From Maricaulis sp. (GTDB taxonomy: Bacteria > Pseudomonadota > Alphaproteobacteria > Caulobacterales > Maricaulaceae): a stretch of DNA of 45,235 bases. This document shows positions 24,477 to 33,021 of this stretch, one piece after another. Each line of letters opens with the position of its first letter. Position 1 is the first letter of the stretch. The notes under the pieces were generated by a model that searched no databases, was not told the origin of the DNA, and worked only from the letters and a program-made list of their open reading frames with translations. The position numbers were made by a program, and so were the translations under genes. The stretch covers positions 1 to 45,235 of the forward strand of contig NZ_JASBRQ010000045.1 of the NCBI RefSeq assembly GCF_030149425.1, in the 5' to 3' direction.

Positions 24477-24959
24477 ATGAGCGATCACCCGCTAGCCAGC
24501 CGGATGAGTACGCAGCGCCAGTTCGAGGGGGAGGGCGTTTGCTGCACCTCCTTCGAAACGGCTTTCCTGCGCACGCGGACGGCCGCGCCGGAGGAGATCG
24601 ACGAGCTCGGTCACGTCAATAATGTCGTTTATCTGCGCTGGGTGCAGGATATTGCCATCACCCACTGGCACACGGTCTCGCCGCCGCAGCAGATCGAGAG
24701 TGATGTCTGGGTCGCGCTCAAACACACCATCGAATACCGCGACCCGATCCTGCCCGGCGAAACCGCCGAGATCCGCACCTGGCTCGGCAGGGTGCACGGG
24801 CCGCGCTTTGATCGCCATGTCGATATCCGCAAGCCCGGCGCCAAGCGCTTTTCCGCCCGGGCGACCACCGAATGGTGCCGCGTCGACACCGCCACGCGCC
24901 GCCCGAAGCGGGTCGGCGATGATGTGCTGGAGACGTTCGGGCTGAACGGCTTGCTTTAA
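24477..24959 (+). CDS. 4-hydroxybenzoyl-CoA/YbgC-type hotdog thioesterase
   Basis: 160 aa. The block EEIDELGHVNNVVYLRWVQD (about residues 39-58) is the signature of the 4HBT/YbgC/FadM thioesterases; the first Asp/His region holds the expected catalytic acid. The following strands ALKHTIEYRDPILPGETAEIRTWL match the family. It starts 12 bases after the lpdA stop and probably shares its transcript. The first ten or more residues before MSTQRQF form an extension, so a start at the second Met is possible. It may release free CoA from branched-chain or other acyl-CoAs (inference). Confidence 0.85.
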   Translation: MSDHPLASRMSTQRQFEGEGVCCTSFETAFLRTRTAAPEEIDELGHVNNVVYLRWVQDIAITHWHTVSPPQQIESDVWVALKHTIEYRDPILPGETAEIRTWLGRVHGPRFDRHVDIRKPGAKRFSARATTEWCRVDTATRRPKRVGDDVLETFGLNGLL

Positions 24960-24997
24960 GCGTGTGATTGAGCCAGCTTCTCGTTGGGAGGGGTTCG

Positions 24998-26014
24998 ATG
25001 CGTTACCTGGTTGTTTTCGCTGCATTTGTTCTGGGGGTGCTGGGCAATGGTGTTGCCCAGGCGTGCATTGGGCCACCGCCGCACATGTATCAAGGGCATC
25101 TGGAAACAATTCGGGAAGCCGGATGGATCGCCCTCGCGCGCGCTGGACGCCATGATGAGAACGGGGGGATCGAGCTTGATGTCATTGAGTATCTCAAAGG
25201 CGAGGGCCTTGACGTCCTGACTTATGAACGGGCGCGTCCTGTTCGTCCGCTCCGCCACAGCAGGGATGCTGTGCCGTCCAATTTCTATGCACATGAGACG
25301 TCACAATTCTGGCGGCCAATGGGCGGGCGGGCGTCCAGTAACACCGGCTGCAACATTGTTCCGGATTTTGAGGCCGGGCAGACCTACCTCGTATTTGGCC
25401 CGCTCGATTACAATCTCGGTTTTGAAAATATAGCTGGTGAGGCGGATCACTGGTTGAGTTTCGTGCGTGAAGCGCTGGCCAATGAGACTATGGAGGGGCC
25501 GCAACAGGACTTGGGCGAATGGATCGGGCAAGTAGAGGCCATGATTCTCGTAACGGCTCGCTGGGATGACGGCGCAATCGAACTCAGCGAGCACGTGTTG
25601 TACGGCACCGAGGACAGCTATCTGAACACGGCCTATATCTGGCCCGAACAGGTATTCAGGCACCAGCTTAATCCGACTTGCGGAACTCCGGTCCAAAGAG
25701 ACTCGCTTACAAGGTTGATCGTGATCGAACGGTTGCCGGATCGCCATGTTGAGAATAGCCAGGGCATATTGTGCCCGCTGCCAGGGCAGGCATTGGATAT
25801 AGATGGTCCCCGTTACCCGCCTGGCGGAGAGTTTTTTACGACGGTGGATGCGAACGGCCGGTTCGCGACAAACGCGATGAGAGAGTTTAACGTGGTGAAT
25901 AATCAGGTTGAGCTTCGGGAAAGGAGCCACCCCGGCTATTTCACACTGGATGGTGAGTTCTTGCCCCGAACTATCTCGCTGGATACGTTTCTGGATCAAC
26001 TACCGGCACGTTGA
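24998..26014 (+). CDS. Secreted protein of unknown function, possible TIMP/NTR-like N-domain
   Basis: 338 aa. The ATG at 24998 follows GGGAGGGG and opens a Sec signal (MRYLVVFAAFVLGVLGNGVAQA). The first mature residues begin with a cysteine (ACIGPPP). The following pattern, a strand with WIALARAGR, IELDVIEYLKGE, a second cysteine in TGCNIVPDF, then EAGQTYLVFG, resembles the layout of bacterial TIMP/NTR-like OB domains; this is a structural guess from the pattern. The remaining 200 residues show no recognised domain; cysteines recur at NPTCGTP and ILCPLPG. Codon use looks less GC-biased than in the neighbours. It starts 38 bases after the thioesterase. Confidence 0.6.
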   Translation: MRYLVVFAAFVLGVLGNGVAQACIGPPPHMYQGHLETIREAGWIALARAGRHDENGGIELDVIEYLKGEGLDVLTYERARPVRPLRHSRDAVPSNFYAHETSQFWRPMGGRASSNTGCNIVPDFEAGQTYLVFGPLDYNLGFENIAGEADHWLSFVREALANETMEGPQQDLGEWIGQVEAMILVTARWDDGAIELSEHVLYGTEDSYLNTAYIWPEQVFRHQLNPTCGTPVQRDSLTRLIVIERLPDRHVENSQGILCPLPGQALDIDGPRYPPGGEFFTTVDANGRFATNAMREFNVVNNQVELRERSHPGYFTLDGEFLPRTISLDTFLDQLPAR

Positions 26015-26027
26015 CGGCCGGCTTGCT

Positions 26028-27095
26028 TTAAAGCCGCCCGTCAATGCCGGCAGTCTGCGCGGCTTCGTTCAACTGATCGATCGTCATTTCGTCCAGCGGT
26101 ACACCGTCGCGTTCGCGCTTTCCGCGCCAGGCGCGTTCGGCGTCGCCTGGGACGAGGACCGGGCTGTCCCAGTCCATCGGCGGAGACTGGGTGGCGTAAT
26201 CGCTCATGGCGTCGATCTCTTCGGCCATCCAGGCCGGGTCACCGAAGGCGGCCGGGTCGATGAGGATGGAGAAGAGTGAGTTGAGAATGCCGCCGCGGCG
26301 CGCTTTGGCCGGCTGGATCGTGCCCGAGCGCGACAGGACGCCGGCCAGAAGCTCACAGGCGAAGGCGAGACCATAGCCCTTATGCCGTGCCATCGGGGTG
26401 AGGGCGCCCTTGACCTCGAAATCGCTCATGCCGCTCGGGTCGGTTGTTTCCATGCCGTGCTCATTGAGTAGCGCGCCCTTGGGCACGGTTAGCCCTTTAT
26501 TGGCGGCGACCCGGACCTTGCCGAGGGCGATACGGCTGGTGGCCATGTCGAGCAGGAAGGGCCCGCGCGTATTGGAGGCGGGAAAACCGATACAGACCGG
26601 ATTGGTACCGAAACGGGCATCAGATCCGCGGAAGGGCGCGACCAGCGGGGCGTGATCGGTAACGTTGATGAAATGCATCGATGCCAGGCCCTGGGCGCTC
26701 AGGCGTTCGGCATAGGCACCGACGCGGCCCAGATGGTGCGCATCGGCCAGTGTGGCGCAGCTCAGACCGTGGGCGCGCGCCTTCGGGGCTGCAAGGGCAA
26801 ATAACGTCTCCGCGCTGGGCGCGCCCCAGCACGAATGCGCATGCATCTGGGTGAGCACGGTCGTGTCGGTGATCAATTCCGGCTCCCCATCCAGTTTAAC
26901 CAGACCGGTCTGGGCGTGGCGGATATAGGCGGGCAGCAGGCCGACGCCGTGACTGTCATGACCGCTCAGATTGGCTTCGACGAGATGGTCGGCCACCCGC
27001 GCGGCATCCGCTTGCCTGGCCCCGGCCGTCATCAGCAGGCTTTGGGCGAAGGCGGTCAGGTCGGATACGGCGAAGCGGCGTTCATTGGCGATCAT
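26028..27095 (-). CDS. Malate/L-lactate dehydrogenase-family (Ldh2) oxidoreductase
   Basis: 355 aa. This NAD(P)-dependent family (malate, ureidoglycolate, sulfolactate and related dehydrogenases) is unrelated to classical LDH. Characteristic blocks are present: ANLSGHDSHGVGLLPAYIRH near residue 42, with the conserved His pair; ADAHHLGRVGAYAERL; DHAPLVAPFRGSDARFGTNP; FLLDMATSRIALGKVR; and HKGYGLAFACELLAG near 240. The substrate cannot be assigned from sequence alone. The gene converges with the secreted protein gene and diverges from the tonB-like gene. The ATG at 27095 lacks an obvious strong ribosome site. Confidence 0.9.
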   Translation of the reverse strand: MIANERRFAVSDLTAFAQSLLMTAGARQADAARVADHLVEANLSGHDSHGVGLLPAYIRHAQTGLVKLDGEPELITDTTVLTQMHAHSCWGAPSAETLFALAAPKARAHGLSCATLADAHHLGRVGAYAERLSAQGLASMHFINVTDHAPLVAPFRGSDARFGTNPVCIGFPASNTRGPFLLDMATSRIALGKVRVAANKGLTVPKGALLNEHGMETTDPSGMSDFEVKGALTPMARHKGYGLAFACELLAGVLSRSGTIQPAKARRGGILNSLFSILIDPAAFGDPAWMAEEIDAMSDYATQSPPMDWDSPVLVPGDAERAWRGKRERDGVPLDEMTIDQLNEAAQTAGIDGRL

Positions 27096-27428
27096 GGAGA
27101 AGCATCGTCTGAAAATAGGGGGAGCGGACGGGTCGATAAAAACAATTTGCTTTGTTTAGTCGAATATTAACTACACTTGAAAGCCAAACCCGTTCCGTTT
27201 TGGCACAGAACCGATTTGAGTAAAATTTTACCAATTTAAGTGATTGAATTTGTTCACGAAAAGAAATTCGCGCCGTGCTGAAAATTTCGCGCTGATTTAA
27301 AAGTTTAGCAACCGGTCTTTGGCATTCTTCATCACGTCGAGGCGGCAACAGCCTCGCAGAGATAACCCAGCGTCAGAAGAGGGTAATAAGCCCTGCGGCG
27401 CGACTTTGAGATGGATGAGGGAATGTCG
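27096..27428. other. AT-rich divergent intergenic region
   Basis: 333 bases without a gene, notably AT-rich from about 27130 to 27310 compared with its surroundings. It probably holds the promoters of the dehydrogenase (leftward) and the TonB-C protein (rightward). A hairpin CGAGGC-GGCAACA-GCCTCG stands at 27338-27356 in the leader of the TonB-C gene. I could not match it to a known riboswitch. Confidence 0.6.
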
Positions 27429-27761
27429 ATGAAAACGGCAGGTATCATGTTTATTGCAGCGGCCATGACGGCGATGAGCTTCGCGGCTGCACCGGCGAGC
27501 GCCCAGGATCGCGAGCGTACAGCTGTGGAAGCACCGTCCTACCCGCGTAGTGCTGAGCGCCGCGGTATCGAAGGTTATGCCGTGGTCCAGTATTCTGTGG
27601 CCGAAGACGGCAGCGTTCAGAACGCGACGGTGGTCGATTCCCAGCCGGAAGGTATTTTTGACCGCGCCGTAATCCGCGCCATCGAGGGCTGGGCCTACGC
27701 TCCGGCCGCGGCGGTGACCGAAGGAATGGAGCAGCGCTTCGATTTTAATCTGGGCGGCTAA
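27429..27761 (+). CDS. Small exported TonB C-terminal domain protein
   Basis: 110 aa from the ATG at 27429, chosen because GAGGG lies at the right distance; in-frame ATGs at 27411 and 27423 are less well placed. The N-terminus is a Sec signal (MKTAGIMFIAAAMTAMSFAAAPASAQ). The rest is a TonB_C fold: YPRSAERRGIEGYAVVQYSVAEDG, then VVDSQPEGIFDRAVIRAIEGWAYAPA, and a final QRFDFNL strand. There is no TM anchor or Pro-rich spacer, so it is not a classical TonB. Free TonB-C proteins of this size are common in Caulobacterales, with roles mostly unknown. A terminator follows. Confidence 0.85.
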   Translation: MKTAGIMFIAAAMTAMSFAAAPASAQDRERTAVEAPSYPRSAERRGIEGYAVVQYSVAEDGSVQNATVVDSQPEGIFDRAVIRAIEGWAYAPAAAVTEGMEQRFDFNLGG

Positions 27762-27827
27762 AGTTAATCCAGACAACGCAATTCGGCATCAGAACTGAAA
27801 CGCGAAAATAACAATAAGAATTCATTT

Positions 27828-27859
27828 ACGGCGGCGCGGTAGCGTCGCCGTGATTTTTT
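27828..27859 (+). terminator. Intrinsic terminator of the TonB-C gene
   Basis: ACGGCGGCGC (27828-27837) pairs with GCGTCGCCGT (27842-27851), one G-T pair, loop GGTA, followed by GA and six T (27854-27859). It separates the TonB-C gene from the chemoreceptor gene. Confidence 0.88.
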
Positions 27860-27895
27860 GTAATTGCCGACTCGTTGTCGGGAGGATCTGAGGCC

Positions 27896-29953
27896 ATGAA
27901 TTCCTTTTTCGCCACCCTGTCTGAGAAGACATCCAGTATCCGCGTTCGTCTGCTTGCCGCCTTCGGGCTGTCGGCGGCAATGACCCTGATCGCGGCCGGT
28001 GTTGGCGTGTTTGGATTTAACTCAGCAAACAGCGCGGTCGAGGAAATCTCCAGCCGCTCCATCCCGGAGCTGCAGGCAGCGGCGACGCTGAGTGAAGAAA
28101 GCCAGGCTGTCGCCGAGGGGCTACAGGCCTTCGCGCTCTCGCCGACCGTTGAGGCGCGCCTGGCCAATTATACCCGCCTGACCGAAATGCGCGATCGCCT
28201 CCTCGCGGACCTTTCGGCCCTGCGTCAGATGTCCGGCAATGCCGAAACCGCCCAGCTTGCGACGGCTGCCCAGGAGCTCGCGACCCTCGTTGATACGATG
28301 AATGAGGTTGTCGGTGAGCGCCTGCAGATTCGCGACCGCCGCTGGTATGTAACCAGCCAGGCGCGCGAGGCCCGTATCACCCTCACCGAAAGCGTTGAGG
28401 GTGCGCTCGATGACAGCGATGAAGCCGATATCGAAAGCCTTCTGCGCACGCTCGTCGCAGCCAACCAGATCCTGATCCAGTATACCGAGACCGATGTCGC
28501 AGCCTCTGCCGGCGAAGTCGATGCGCTGTTCGACGACTTCGACATGGCCCTTGGCGAGCTGGATGTGAACATTGCCATTCTCGGCGCTATCGTGACCGAC
28601 GAAATGCGCGCCAGCGCCAATGCTCTGCTGAGCTATGGCGAAGGCAATGGCGGCGTTTTTGAACTTCGTAAATCCGAGCTTCAGGCTGTTGCCGAAGCCG
28701 AACGCGTCTCCGAAGAAGCCCGTGTCGCCGCTGAAACCCTGCTGGCGCGTGCCGACGACTTCAAAGGCCAGGTTGATGGCCGCGTTGAAGCCGCGACGGC
28801 CAATGCCAATAGTGCGGTTCTGACCGGTCGCATTCTGCTGATCGCTATTGCTGCGATCGGCCTTGTGATCGCGGCTGCCATCGCCTGGTTCTATGTCTCC
28901 AACATGGTTCTGGCCCGCCTGAGCGCCATGGCCCGCACAATGAGTGCGCTGGCTGAGGGCAATAGCGAAGTCCATCTCGGCTTTACGCCGGGCCGCGACG
29001 AGATTGGCGATATGGCGCGCTCCGTTGACGTCTTCCGCCAGAACGCTATCGAGCGGGCTCGCCTGGAAGCGGAAACCGAAGAAGAGCGCCGCATGAAGGA
29101 AAAGCGTTCTGCAGCCGTGGAAAGCCTTATCCAGGCCTTCGAAGACGCCTCGACCAGCGCGCTTGGACAGGTCAACGAGGCCGCGACGCAGATGGAAACC
29201 GCGGCCCGCGCCATGAGCTCGACTGCTGCGGCGACCACCGGCAAGTCCGCTGCCGTGGCACAGGCCTCGGAAGGGGCGTCCCAGAACGTTCAGACCGTGG
29301 CCGCTGCCGCCGAGGAAATGGTGTCCTCGATCGGCGAGATCAGCCAGCAGATTTCCCGCTCCACCGAAATCGCCGGCAATGCCGTCGACCAGGTCGAACA
29401 GACCAATGTCGATGTGCAGGCGCTCAATGATGCGGCCAAGAGCATCGATGACATCGTCAACCTGATCAACGACATCGCTGAACAGACCAACCTCCTGGCG
29501 CTGAACGCGACCATCGAGGCGGCACGCGCCGGTGAAGCCGGCAAGGGCTTCGCGGTCGTGGCCTCTGAGGTGAAAGCCCTGGCCAGCCAGACGGGCAGTG
29601 CGACGCAGAACATCTCCGAGCATATCGGTGGTATCCAGTCTGCGACCTCCAAGGCGGTTGAAGCCATGGGCTCGATCGGCGGCACCATCCATGAGATGAG
29701 CGAGATCGCGACGGCCATTGCTGCGGCGATGGAAGAGCAGCGCGCTGCGGCCAGCGAGATCACCCGTTCGGCCCAGGAAGCCGCTGACGGTACCCGCGAG
29801 GTCTTCTCCAACATCCAGGAAGTCGATCAGGCGACCTCGGAGACCGGCGAAAGCGCAGGCCAGGTGCTCGAAGCTTCGCTGGCTGTATCGCGACAGTCGG
29901 AGACGCTGAAGTCTTCCGTCGAGACCTTCCTTGACGAGGTCCGCACCGCTTAA
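27896..29953 (+). CDS. Methyl-accepting chemotaxis protein
   Basis: 685 aa. The inner-membrane chemoreceptor has TM1 at about residues 17-41, a long periplasmic helical sensor domain to about 310, and TM2 at about 313-339. A HAMP domain follows ([21 protein letters not shown], with [17 protein letters not shown]), then a helical signalling domain. The conserved tip is clear: [21 protein letters not shown] near residue 530, then [18 protein letters not shown]. There is no CheR-tethering pentapeptide at the C-terminus (ends FLDEVRTA). The ATG at 27896 is preceded by GGAGGATCTGAGG. The sensed compound is unknown. Other che genes are not in the window. Confidence 0.95.
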   Translation: MNSFFATLSEKTSSIRVRLLAAFGLSAAMTLIAAGVGVFGFNSANSAVEEISSRSIPELQAAATLSEESQAVAEGLQAFALSPTVEARLANYTRLTEMRDRLLADLSALRQMSGNAETAQLATAAQELATLVDTMNEVVGERLQIRDRRWYVTSQAREARITLTESVEGALDDSDEADIESLLRTLVAANQILIQYTETDVAASAGEVDALFDDFDMALGELDVNIAILGAIVTDEMRASANALLSYGEGNGGVFELRKSELQAVAEAERVSEEARVAAETLLARADDFKGQVDGRVEAATANANSAVLTGRILLIAIAAIGLVIAAAIAWFYVSNMVLARLSAMARTMSALAEGNSEVHLGFTPGRDEIGDMARSVDVFRQNAIERARLEAETEEERRMKEKRSAAVESLIQAFEDASTSALGQVNEAATQMETAARAMSSTAAATTGKSAAVAQASEGASQNVQTVAAAAEEMVSSIGEISQQISRSTEIAGNAVDQVEQTNVDVQALNDAAKSIDDIVNLINDIAEQTNLLALNATIEAARAGEAGKGFAVVASEVKALASQTGSATQNISEHIGGIQSATSKAVEAMGSIGGTIHEMSEIATAIAAAMEEQRAAASEITRSAQEAADGTREVFSNIQEVDQATSETGESAGQVLEASLAVSRQSETLKSSVETFLDEVRTA

Positions 29954-29975
29954 TTGCAGATCAACTGAAATCCGC

Positions 29976-30007
29976 CACCGCCTGCGGCTTGCCAGCCGCG
30001 GGCGGTG
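29976..30007. other. Long hairpin between chemoreceptor and tRNA genes
   Basis: CACCGCC-T-GCGGC (29976-29988) pairs with GCCGC-G-GGCGGTG (29995-30007), giving a 13-bp stem with one T-G pair and loop TTGCCA. No T tract follows, so it is not a standard intrinsic terminator for the chemoreceptor gene; it may stabilise the mRNA end or assist termination. Confidence 0.5.
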
Positions 30008-30046
30008 CGCGTATATGCCGATCCTCCCTTAGCGGGGAACACGTGT

Positions 30047-30123
30047 GGCGAGGTAGCTCAGCTGGTTAGAGCGCACGACTCATAATCGTGAGGTCGAGAG
30101 TTCAAGTCTCTCCCTCGCCACCA
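30047..30123 (+). tRNA. tRNA with CAU anticodon (elongator Met or Ile2)
   Basis: 77 nt with encoded CCA. The acceptor stem GGCGAGG pairs with CCTCGCC; the D-arm is AGCTCAGCTGGTTAGAGC. The anticodon stem CACGA/TCGTG holds the loop CTCATAA (anticodon CAT), and the T-arm contains GTTCAAGTC. It is not the initiator, because the D-loop, and a paired first base, are of the elongator kind. A CAU elongator can be tRNA-Met or, after lysidine modification by TilS, tRNA-Ile for AUA codons. The GACTCATAATCG anticodon arm and TTCAAGTC look somewhat more like the Ile2 type, but this is not decisive. Confidence 0.95.
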
Positions 30124-30237
30124 CCAAACTCCTTCCCGAGACAGACCAGATCAACTCGCCGTGAAGCGCGCTTCTGTCGCGTTTCCCTCTTGGCGCGGGC
30201 GACCTATATCAGCGCTGTGACCAACAGGAGCGGGCGC

Positions 30238-30489
30238 ATGTCCACTGGAACAGTTTTGTCGGTGTTTGCCGGCGCGATCATCATTCTTGCCGGAATTGCC
30301 TATCTCGTCGCGGGGGCCAGCATTCTTCCGGAAACCGGAATGAGCGGTCATGGCTGGTTCGCACTGATTCTCGGCTCCGTCGTGTCACTATTGGTCGGAG
30401 GCGGGCTCGCCGCTGTACTGATCATCAGTCGCCGCCGCGGTTTCGATGAGGCGGCTCACGAGGTCTATAAAGAGCTGGAAGACCGCTAG
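30238..30489 (+). CDS. Small two-helix membrane protein
   Basis: 83 aa, starting at the ATG at 30238 with CAGGAG ten bases before it. Two hydrophobic segments are seen, about residues 5-29 (TVLSVFAGAIIILAGIAYLVAG) and 38-62 (GWFALILGSVVSLLVGGGLAAVLII), followed by a basic turn (SRRRGF) and a charged C-terminal tail (DEAAHEVYKELEDR), probably cytoplasmic. It starts 114 bases after the tRNA. No family was recognised. Confidence 0.7.
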   Translation: MSTGTVLSVFAGAIIILAGIAYLVAGASILPETGMSGHGWFALILGSVVSLLVGGGLAAVLIISRRRGFDEAAHEVYKELEDR

Positions 30490-30552
30490 AAACGCGTTGA
30501 GCCCGGCCTTGGTGCCGAGCTCATCGGGTACCGTCACCGCGCTTGTGAGCGC

Positions 30553-30858
30553 TTAGTAACGCCGGTCCCGCCGGTCTTCGCGGCGGTCGCGGACGTCTTC
30601 GCGGGCATCGCGGATATCCTCGCGAATATCAAAGTAGTCCTCGATCAGATCAGCCGGACCGGTGAAACGCCGGGCGTCACGAATGTCTTCGCGCCGGTCA
30701 CGGATATCCTCACGTGCATCGCGGCGATCCTCCCGGCGATCAAAGACATCCTCGATGCGGTCGCGGGCGTCATGGGCACGAGGATGATACGGGTGGGCAT
30801 AAGCCGGCGCTGCTGTGCTGGCCGCTATCAAGGCGATCGCAATGAACTTGTAGGGCAT
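30553..30858 (-). CDS. Secreted Asp/Arg-repeat protein
   Basis: 101 aa. A Sec signal (MPYKFIAIALIAASTAAPAYA) is followed by a mature part made almost only of Arg, Asp, Glu, Ile and Ala. Short units such as RREDRRDAREDIRD and RREDIRDAR repeat, with a less charged centre (RFTGPADLIEDYFD) between two repeat blocks (about residues 33-64 and 77-100). The charge pattern suggests long helices with i/i+4 salt bridges or a coiled coil. Related Arg/Asp-rich periplasmic proteins occur in alphaproteobacteria, without a known role. AAGGA precedes the ATG at 30858. Confidence 0.75.
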   Translation of the reverse strand: MPYKFIAIALIAASTAAPAYAHPYHPRAHDARDRIEDVFDRREDRRDAREDIRDRREDIRDARRFTGPADLIEDYFDIREDIRDAREDVRDRREDRRDRRY

Positions 30859-30932
30859 GGCATGTCCTTCACTGTTTGCGTGTCCCTCGCATGAGTCGAA
30901 CGCAAGGATCAGAACATTCCGTCGGTCGACGC

Positions 30933-32564
30933 TCAGGCCGCCTTGCGATTCACCCGCCGGTCCATGGCCAAGGCCTCATTAATCGCTGCAAACAGCGCTT
31001 CGCGGTCGATCGGTTTGGCGACATGGGCATTCATCCCGGCAGCGCGGCACCGTTCTGCGACGCCCGAGAGCGCATGGGCCGTCAGGGCGATAATCGGCAC
31101 CGTCGCCGCATCGCTCTGCAGGTCCCGGATAGCGCGTGTGGCCTCCAGGCCGTCCATTACCGGCATTTCCATGTCCATCAGGACAAGATCATAGGCGCGC
31201 GCCCTGACCGCCTCCAGCGCCTGTTTGCCGTCGTCGACACAATCCGCCTCTAACCCTTTCAGCTTGAGAAAGCCCTGGGCGACGGCCTGATTGACCGCAT
31301 TGTCCTCGGCGATGAGGATCCGGGGGGCGGAGGCTGTGGCCTGCTCGACATGCGGCGTTGACGGAGCTGGTGCAACCGTCTCTCCCGCCTTGTGAACCTG
31401 CAGCGGGACCTCGAACCAGAAGACCGAGCCTTCGCCTTCCGCCGAGCGGAAGCCGATCGTTCCGCCCATCAATTCGACCAGCCGTTTGCAGATGGCCAAT
31501 CCCAGCCCGCTACCGCCATGCCGTCGCGTTGTGTCAGCATCAGCCTGGGTAAAGGCGCTGAATAACCCGTCCTGGGCGCTGGAGCAGATGCCGCAGCCGG
31601 TGTCGTGGACTTCCAGGCGCATGACCGACCGCTTGCGGCCGATATCGTGAAACGCCATGGAGACGTCGACCGTTCCTTCATCGGTGAACTTGATCGCATT
31701 GCCGATGAGATTGAACAGGACCTGTTTGAGCCGGACCGCGTCACCGCGGAATTCCCGTTCGGCCGCACCGTTGACCTCAATGGTAAAATCGACCGTCTTC
31801 TGATCGGCCCGGGCCTGCCACAGCGTCTGGGCATCGCGGGCCAGCTGGCCTGGTTCGAAGGGCTGGATATCGAGTTCCATCTTGCCCGCCTCGATCTTGG
31901 ACAGATCGAGAATGTCATTGAGCAGACGCATCAGGATCTGTCCGCTATCGTCGATCACCCGGACAAACTCGCTCTGATCTTTATCGAGACGGGTCGCAGC
32001 CAGTAGCTGGGTAATGCCGAGAACACCGTTCAGCGGGGTGCGGATTTCATGGCTCATCGTGGCCAGGAAGTCCGACTTGGCTTTGGATGCTGCGAGGGCT
32101 TCAATCCGGGCCCGTCCGAGCTGCTCGGTCAGGGCGGAGAGTTTGTGATTGCGTTCTTCGGACTCCCGCGCCATGGCGGTGAAGAGTTCCAGCGATGTCC
32201 CCACGCCGACGAACTCGCCCTGTCGAACCGCGATGAACCCGTCCATCAGTGCGGACGGCTTGTCTCGTACGATCTGGGTGTTGAGCTCTTCGACCGGCAG
32301 CCCGGCCTCGACGATCAGCGGTTCCTTGTTCATCAGGTATGTGATCGGCCGTTTGGAGAACAGCGCCCGGCCATGCCGGTCCGCCATGCGAAGGAAGAAC
32401 TGATCGCGCGTGACCAGTCCGACAGGCTTGCGGTTGTCCACCACGGCGACAACCAACAGGTCATCATCGTGGGAGAACAGGTCATAGACTTCTTCGCCGC
32501 GCGCGGCCGGCGCCACTGTCGGCGCATCCACGAGCACATCACGAACCAAGCGGCTCATACTCAC
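30933..32564 (-). CDS. Cytoplasmic CBS-domain hybrid histidine kinase
   Basis: 543 aa with no membrane segment. Domain order: a pair of CBS-like domains (about residues 8-130, with VVAVVDNRKPVGLVTRDQFF and later MDGFIAVRQGEFVGVGT), a short coiled linker, HisKA with phospho-acceptor H172 in MSHEIRTPLNG, HATPase (about 270-390; GNAIKFTDEG, GSGLGLAIC) and a receiver domain (about 412-535) with phospho-acceptor D464 in LVLMDMEMPVMDG. CBS pairs often bind adenine nucleotides, so the input may be energy or nucleotide status (inference). No phosphotransfer domain or response-regulator gene lies nearby. Confidence 0.92.
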   Translation of the reverse strand: MSMSRLVRDVLVDAPTVAPAARGEEVYDLFSHDDDLLVVAVVDNRKPVGLVTRDQFFLRMADRHGRALFSKRPITYLMNKEPLIVEAGLPVEELNTQIVRDKPSALMDGFIAVRQGEFVGVGTSLELFTAMARESEERNHKLSALTEQLGRARIEALAASKAKSDFLATMSHEIRTPLNGVLGITQLLAATRLDKDQSEFVRVIDDSGQILMRLLNDILDLSKIEAGKMELDIQPFEPGQLARDAQTLWQARADQKTVDFTIEVNGAAEREFRGDAVRLKQVLFNLIGNAIKFTDEGTVDVSMAFHDIGRKRSVMRLEVHDTGCGICSSAQDGLFSAFTQADADTTRRHGGSGLGLAICKRLVELMGGTIGFRSAEGEGSVFWFEVPLQVHKAGETVAPAPSTPHVEQATASAPRILIAEDNAVNQAVAQGFLKLKGLEADCVDDGKQALEAVRARAYDLVLMDMEMPVMDGLEATRAIRDLQSDAATVPIIALTAHALSGVAERCRAAGMNAHVAKPIDREALFAAINEALAMDRRVNRKAA

Positions 32565-32652
32565 ACCCCAAAATCATCCGCAGTAAATATAGGCAGATGG
32601 GGGCTTCGTTTTCGTTAAGCGCGCAGCCGGTGAGAAAACAATCGTGAGAGTA

Positions 32653-32985
32653 TCACATGGGCTTAGGTGCTTTGGCCGCAAGCCATTCGAGATAGGGCTG
32701 ATGCGATCCGTCCGCTTGGATGTCCAGAACGGCGAAGCATGGAACATCATAGGGATGCAGCGTGAGGAAACGCTGGCGCAAGGGCGCCAGGCTGGACGCT
32801 GAGGCTTTCAGGATCATCACCGTCTCTCGCTCTTCCTGCACCTCGCCCTCCCAGACATACAGGCTGGTCATTTCCGGCTGGATATTGGCGCAGGCGCACA
32901 GGCCGTCACCGACCAGGGTCCGCGCCGCGACGGCGGCACTCTCTGCGTCCGGCCAGGTGGTGTAGATCCAGTGATAGGCGGGCAT
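32653..32985 (-). CDS. cutA: CutA1 divalent-ion tolerance family protein
   Basis: 110 aa, the usual CutA length. CutA1 is a small trimeric PII-like fold protein. Family blocks are present: [19 protein letters not shown] near the N-terminus, [25 protein letters not shown], and [15 protein letters not shown] near the C-terminus. The name refers to copper tolerance in E. coli, but the biochemical role is still unclear. It is divergent from queC with only 36 bases between the starts, so the two share a compact promoter region. Confidence 0.92.
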   Translation of the reverse strand: MPAYHWIYTTWPDAESAAVAARTLVGDGLCACANIQPEMTSLYVWEGEVQEERETVMILKASASSLAPLRQRFLTLHPYDVPCFAVLDIQADGSHQPYLEWLAAKAPKPM

Positions 32986-33001
32986 GGCTATCTCTCCTCG
33001 A

Positions 33002-33021
33002 GGCGCCTATATAACGGCGCC
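33002..33021. promoter_or_regulatory. Repeated GGCGCC palindromes at the queC start
   Basis: GGCGCC at 33002-33007 and again at 33016-33021, separated by TATATAAC and ending directly at the queC ATG. The pair can form a hairpin covering the queC ribosome-binding region, or be a protein-binding site in the shared cutA/queC promoter. No purine-rich ribosome site is visible for queC. Confidence 0.35.

Noticed and set aside
27190-27240. TTGGCAC-like sequence as a second sigma-54 promoter
   Set aside because: GC is not at the required distance from GG, and the neighbouring genes are not typical sigma-54 targets.
27338-27356. Leader hairpin of the TonB-C gene as a cobalamin or other riboswitch
   Set aside because: Only one stem is seen; conserved riboswitch boxes are missing.
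28121-29692. Long open frame opposite the chemoreceptor gene (523 codons, minus strand)
   Set aside because: Antisense to an unmistakable chemoreceptor; no motif of its own.
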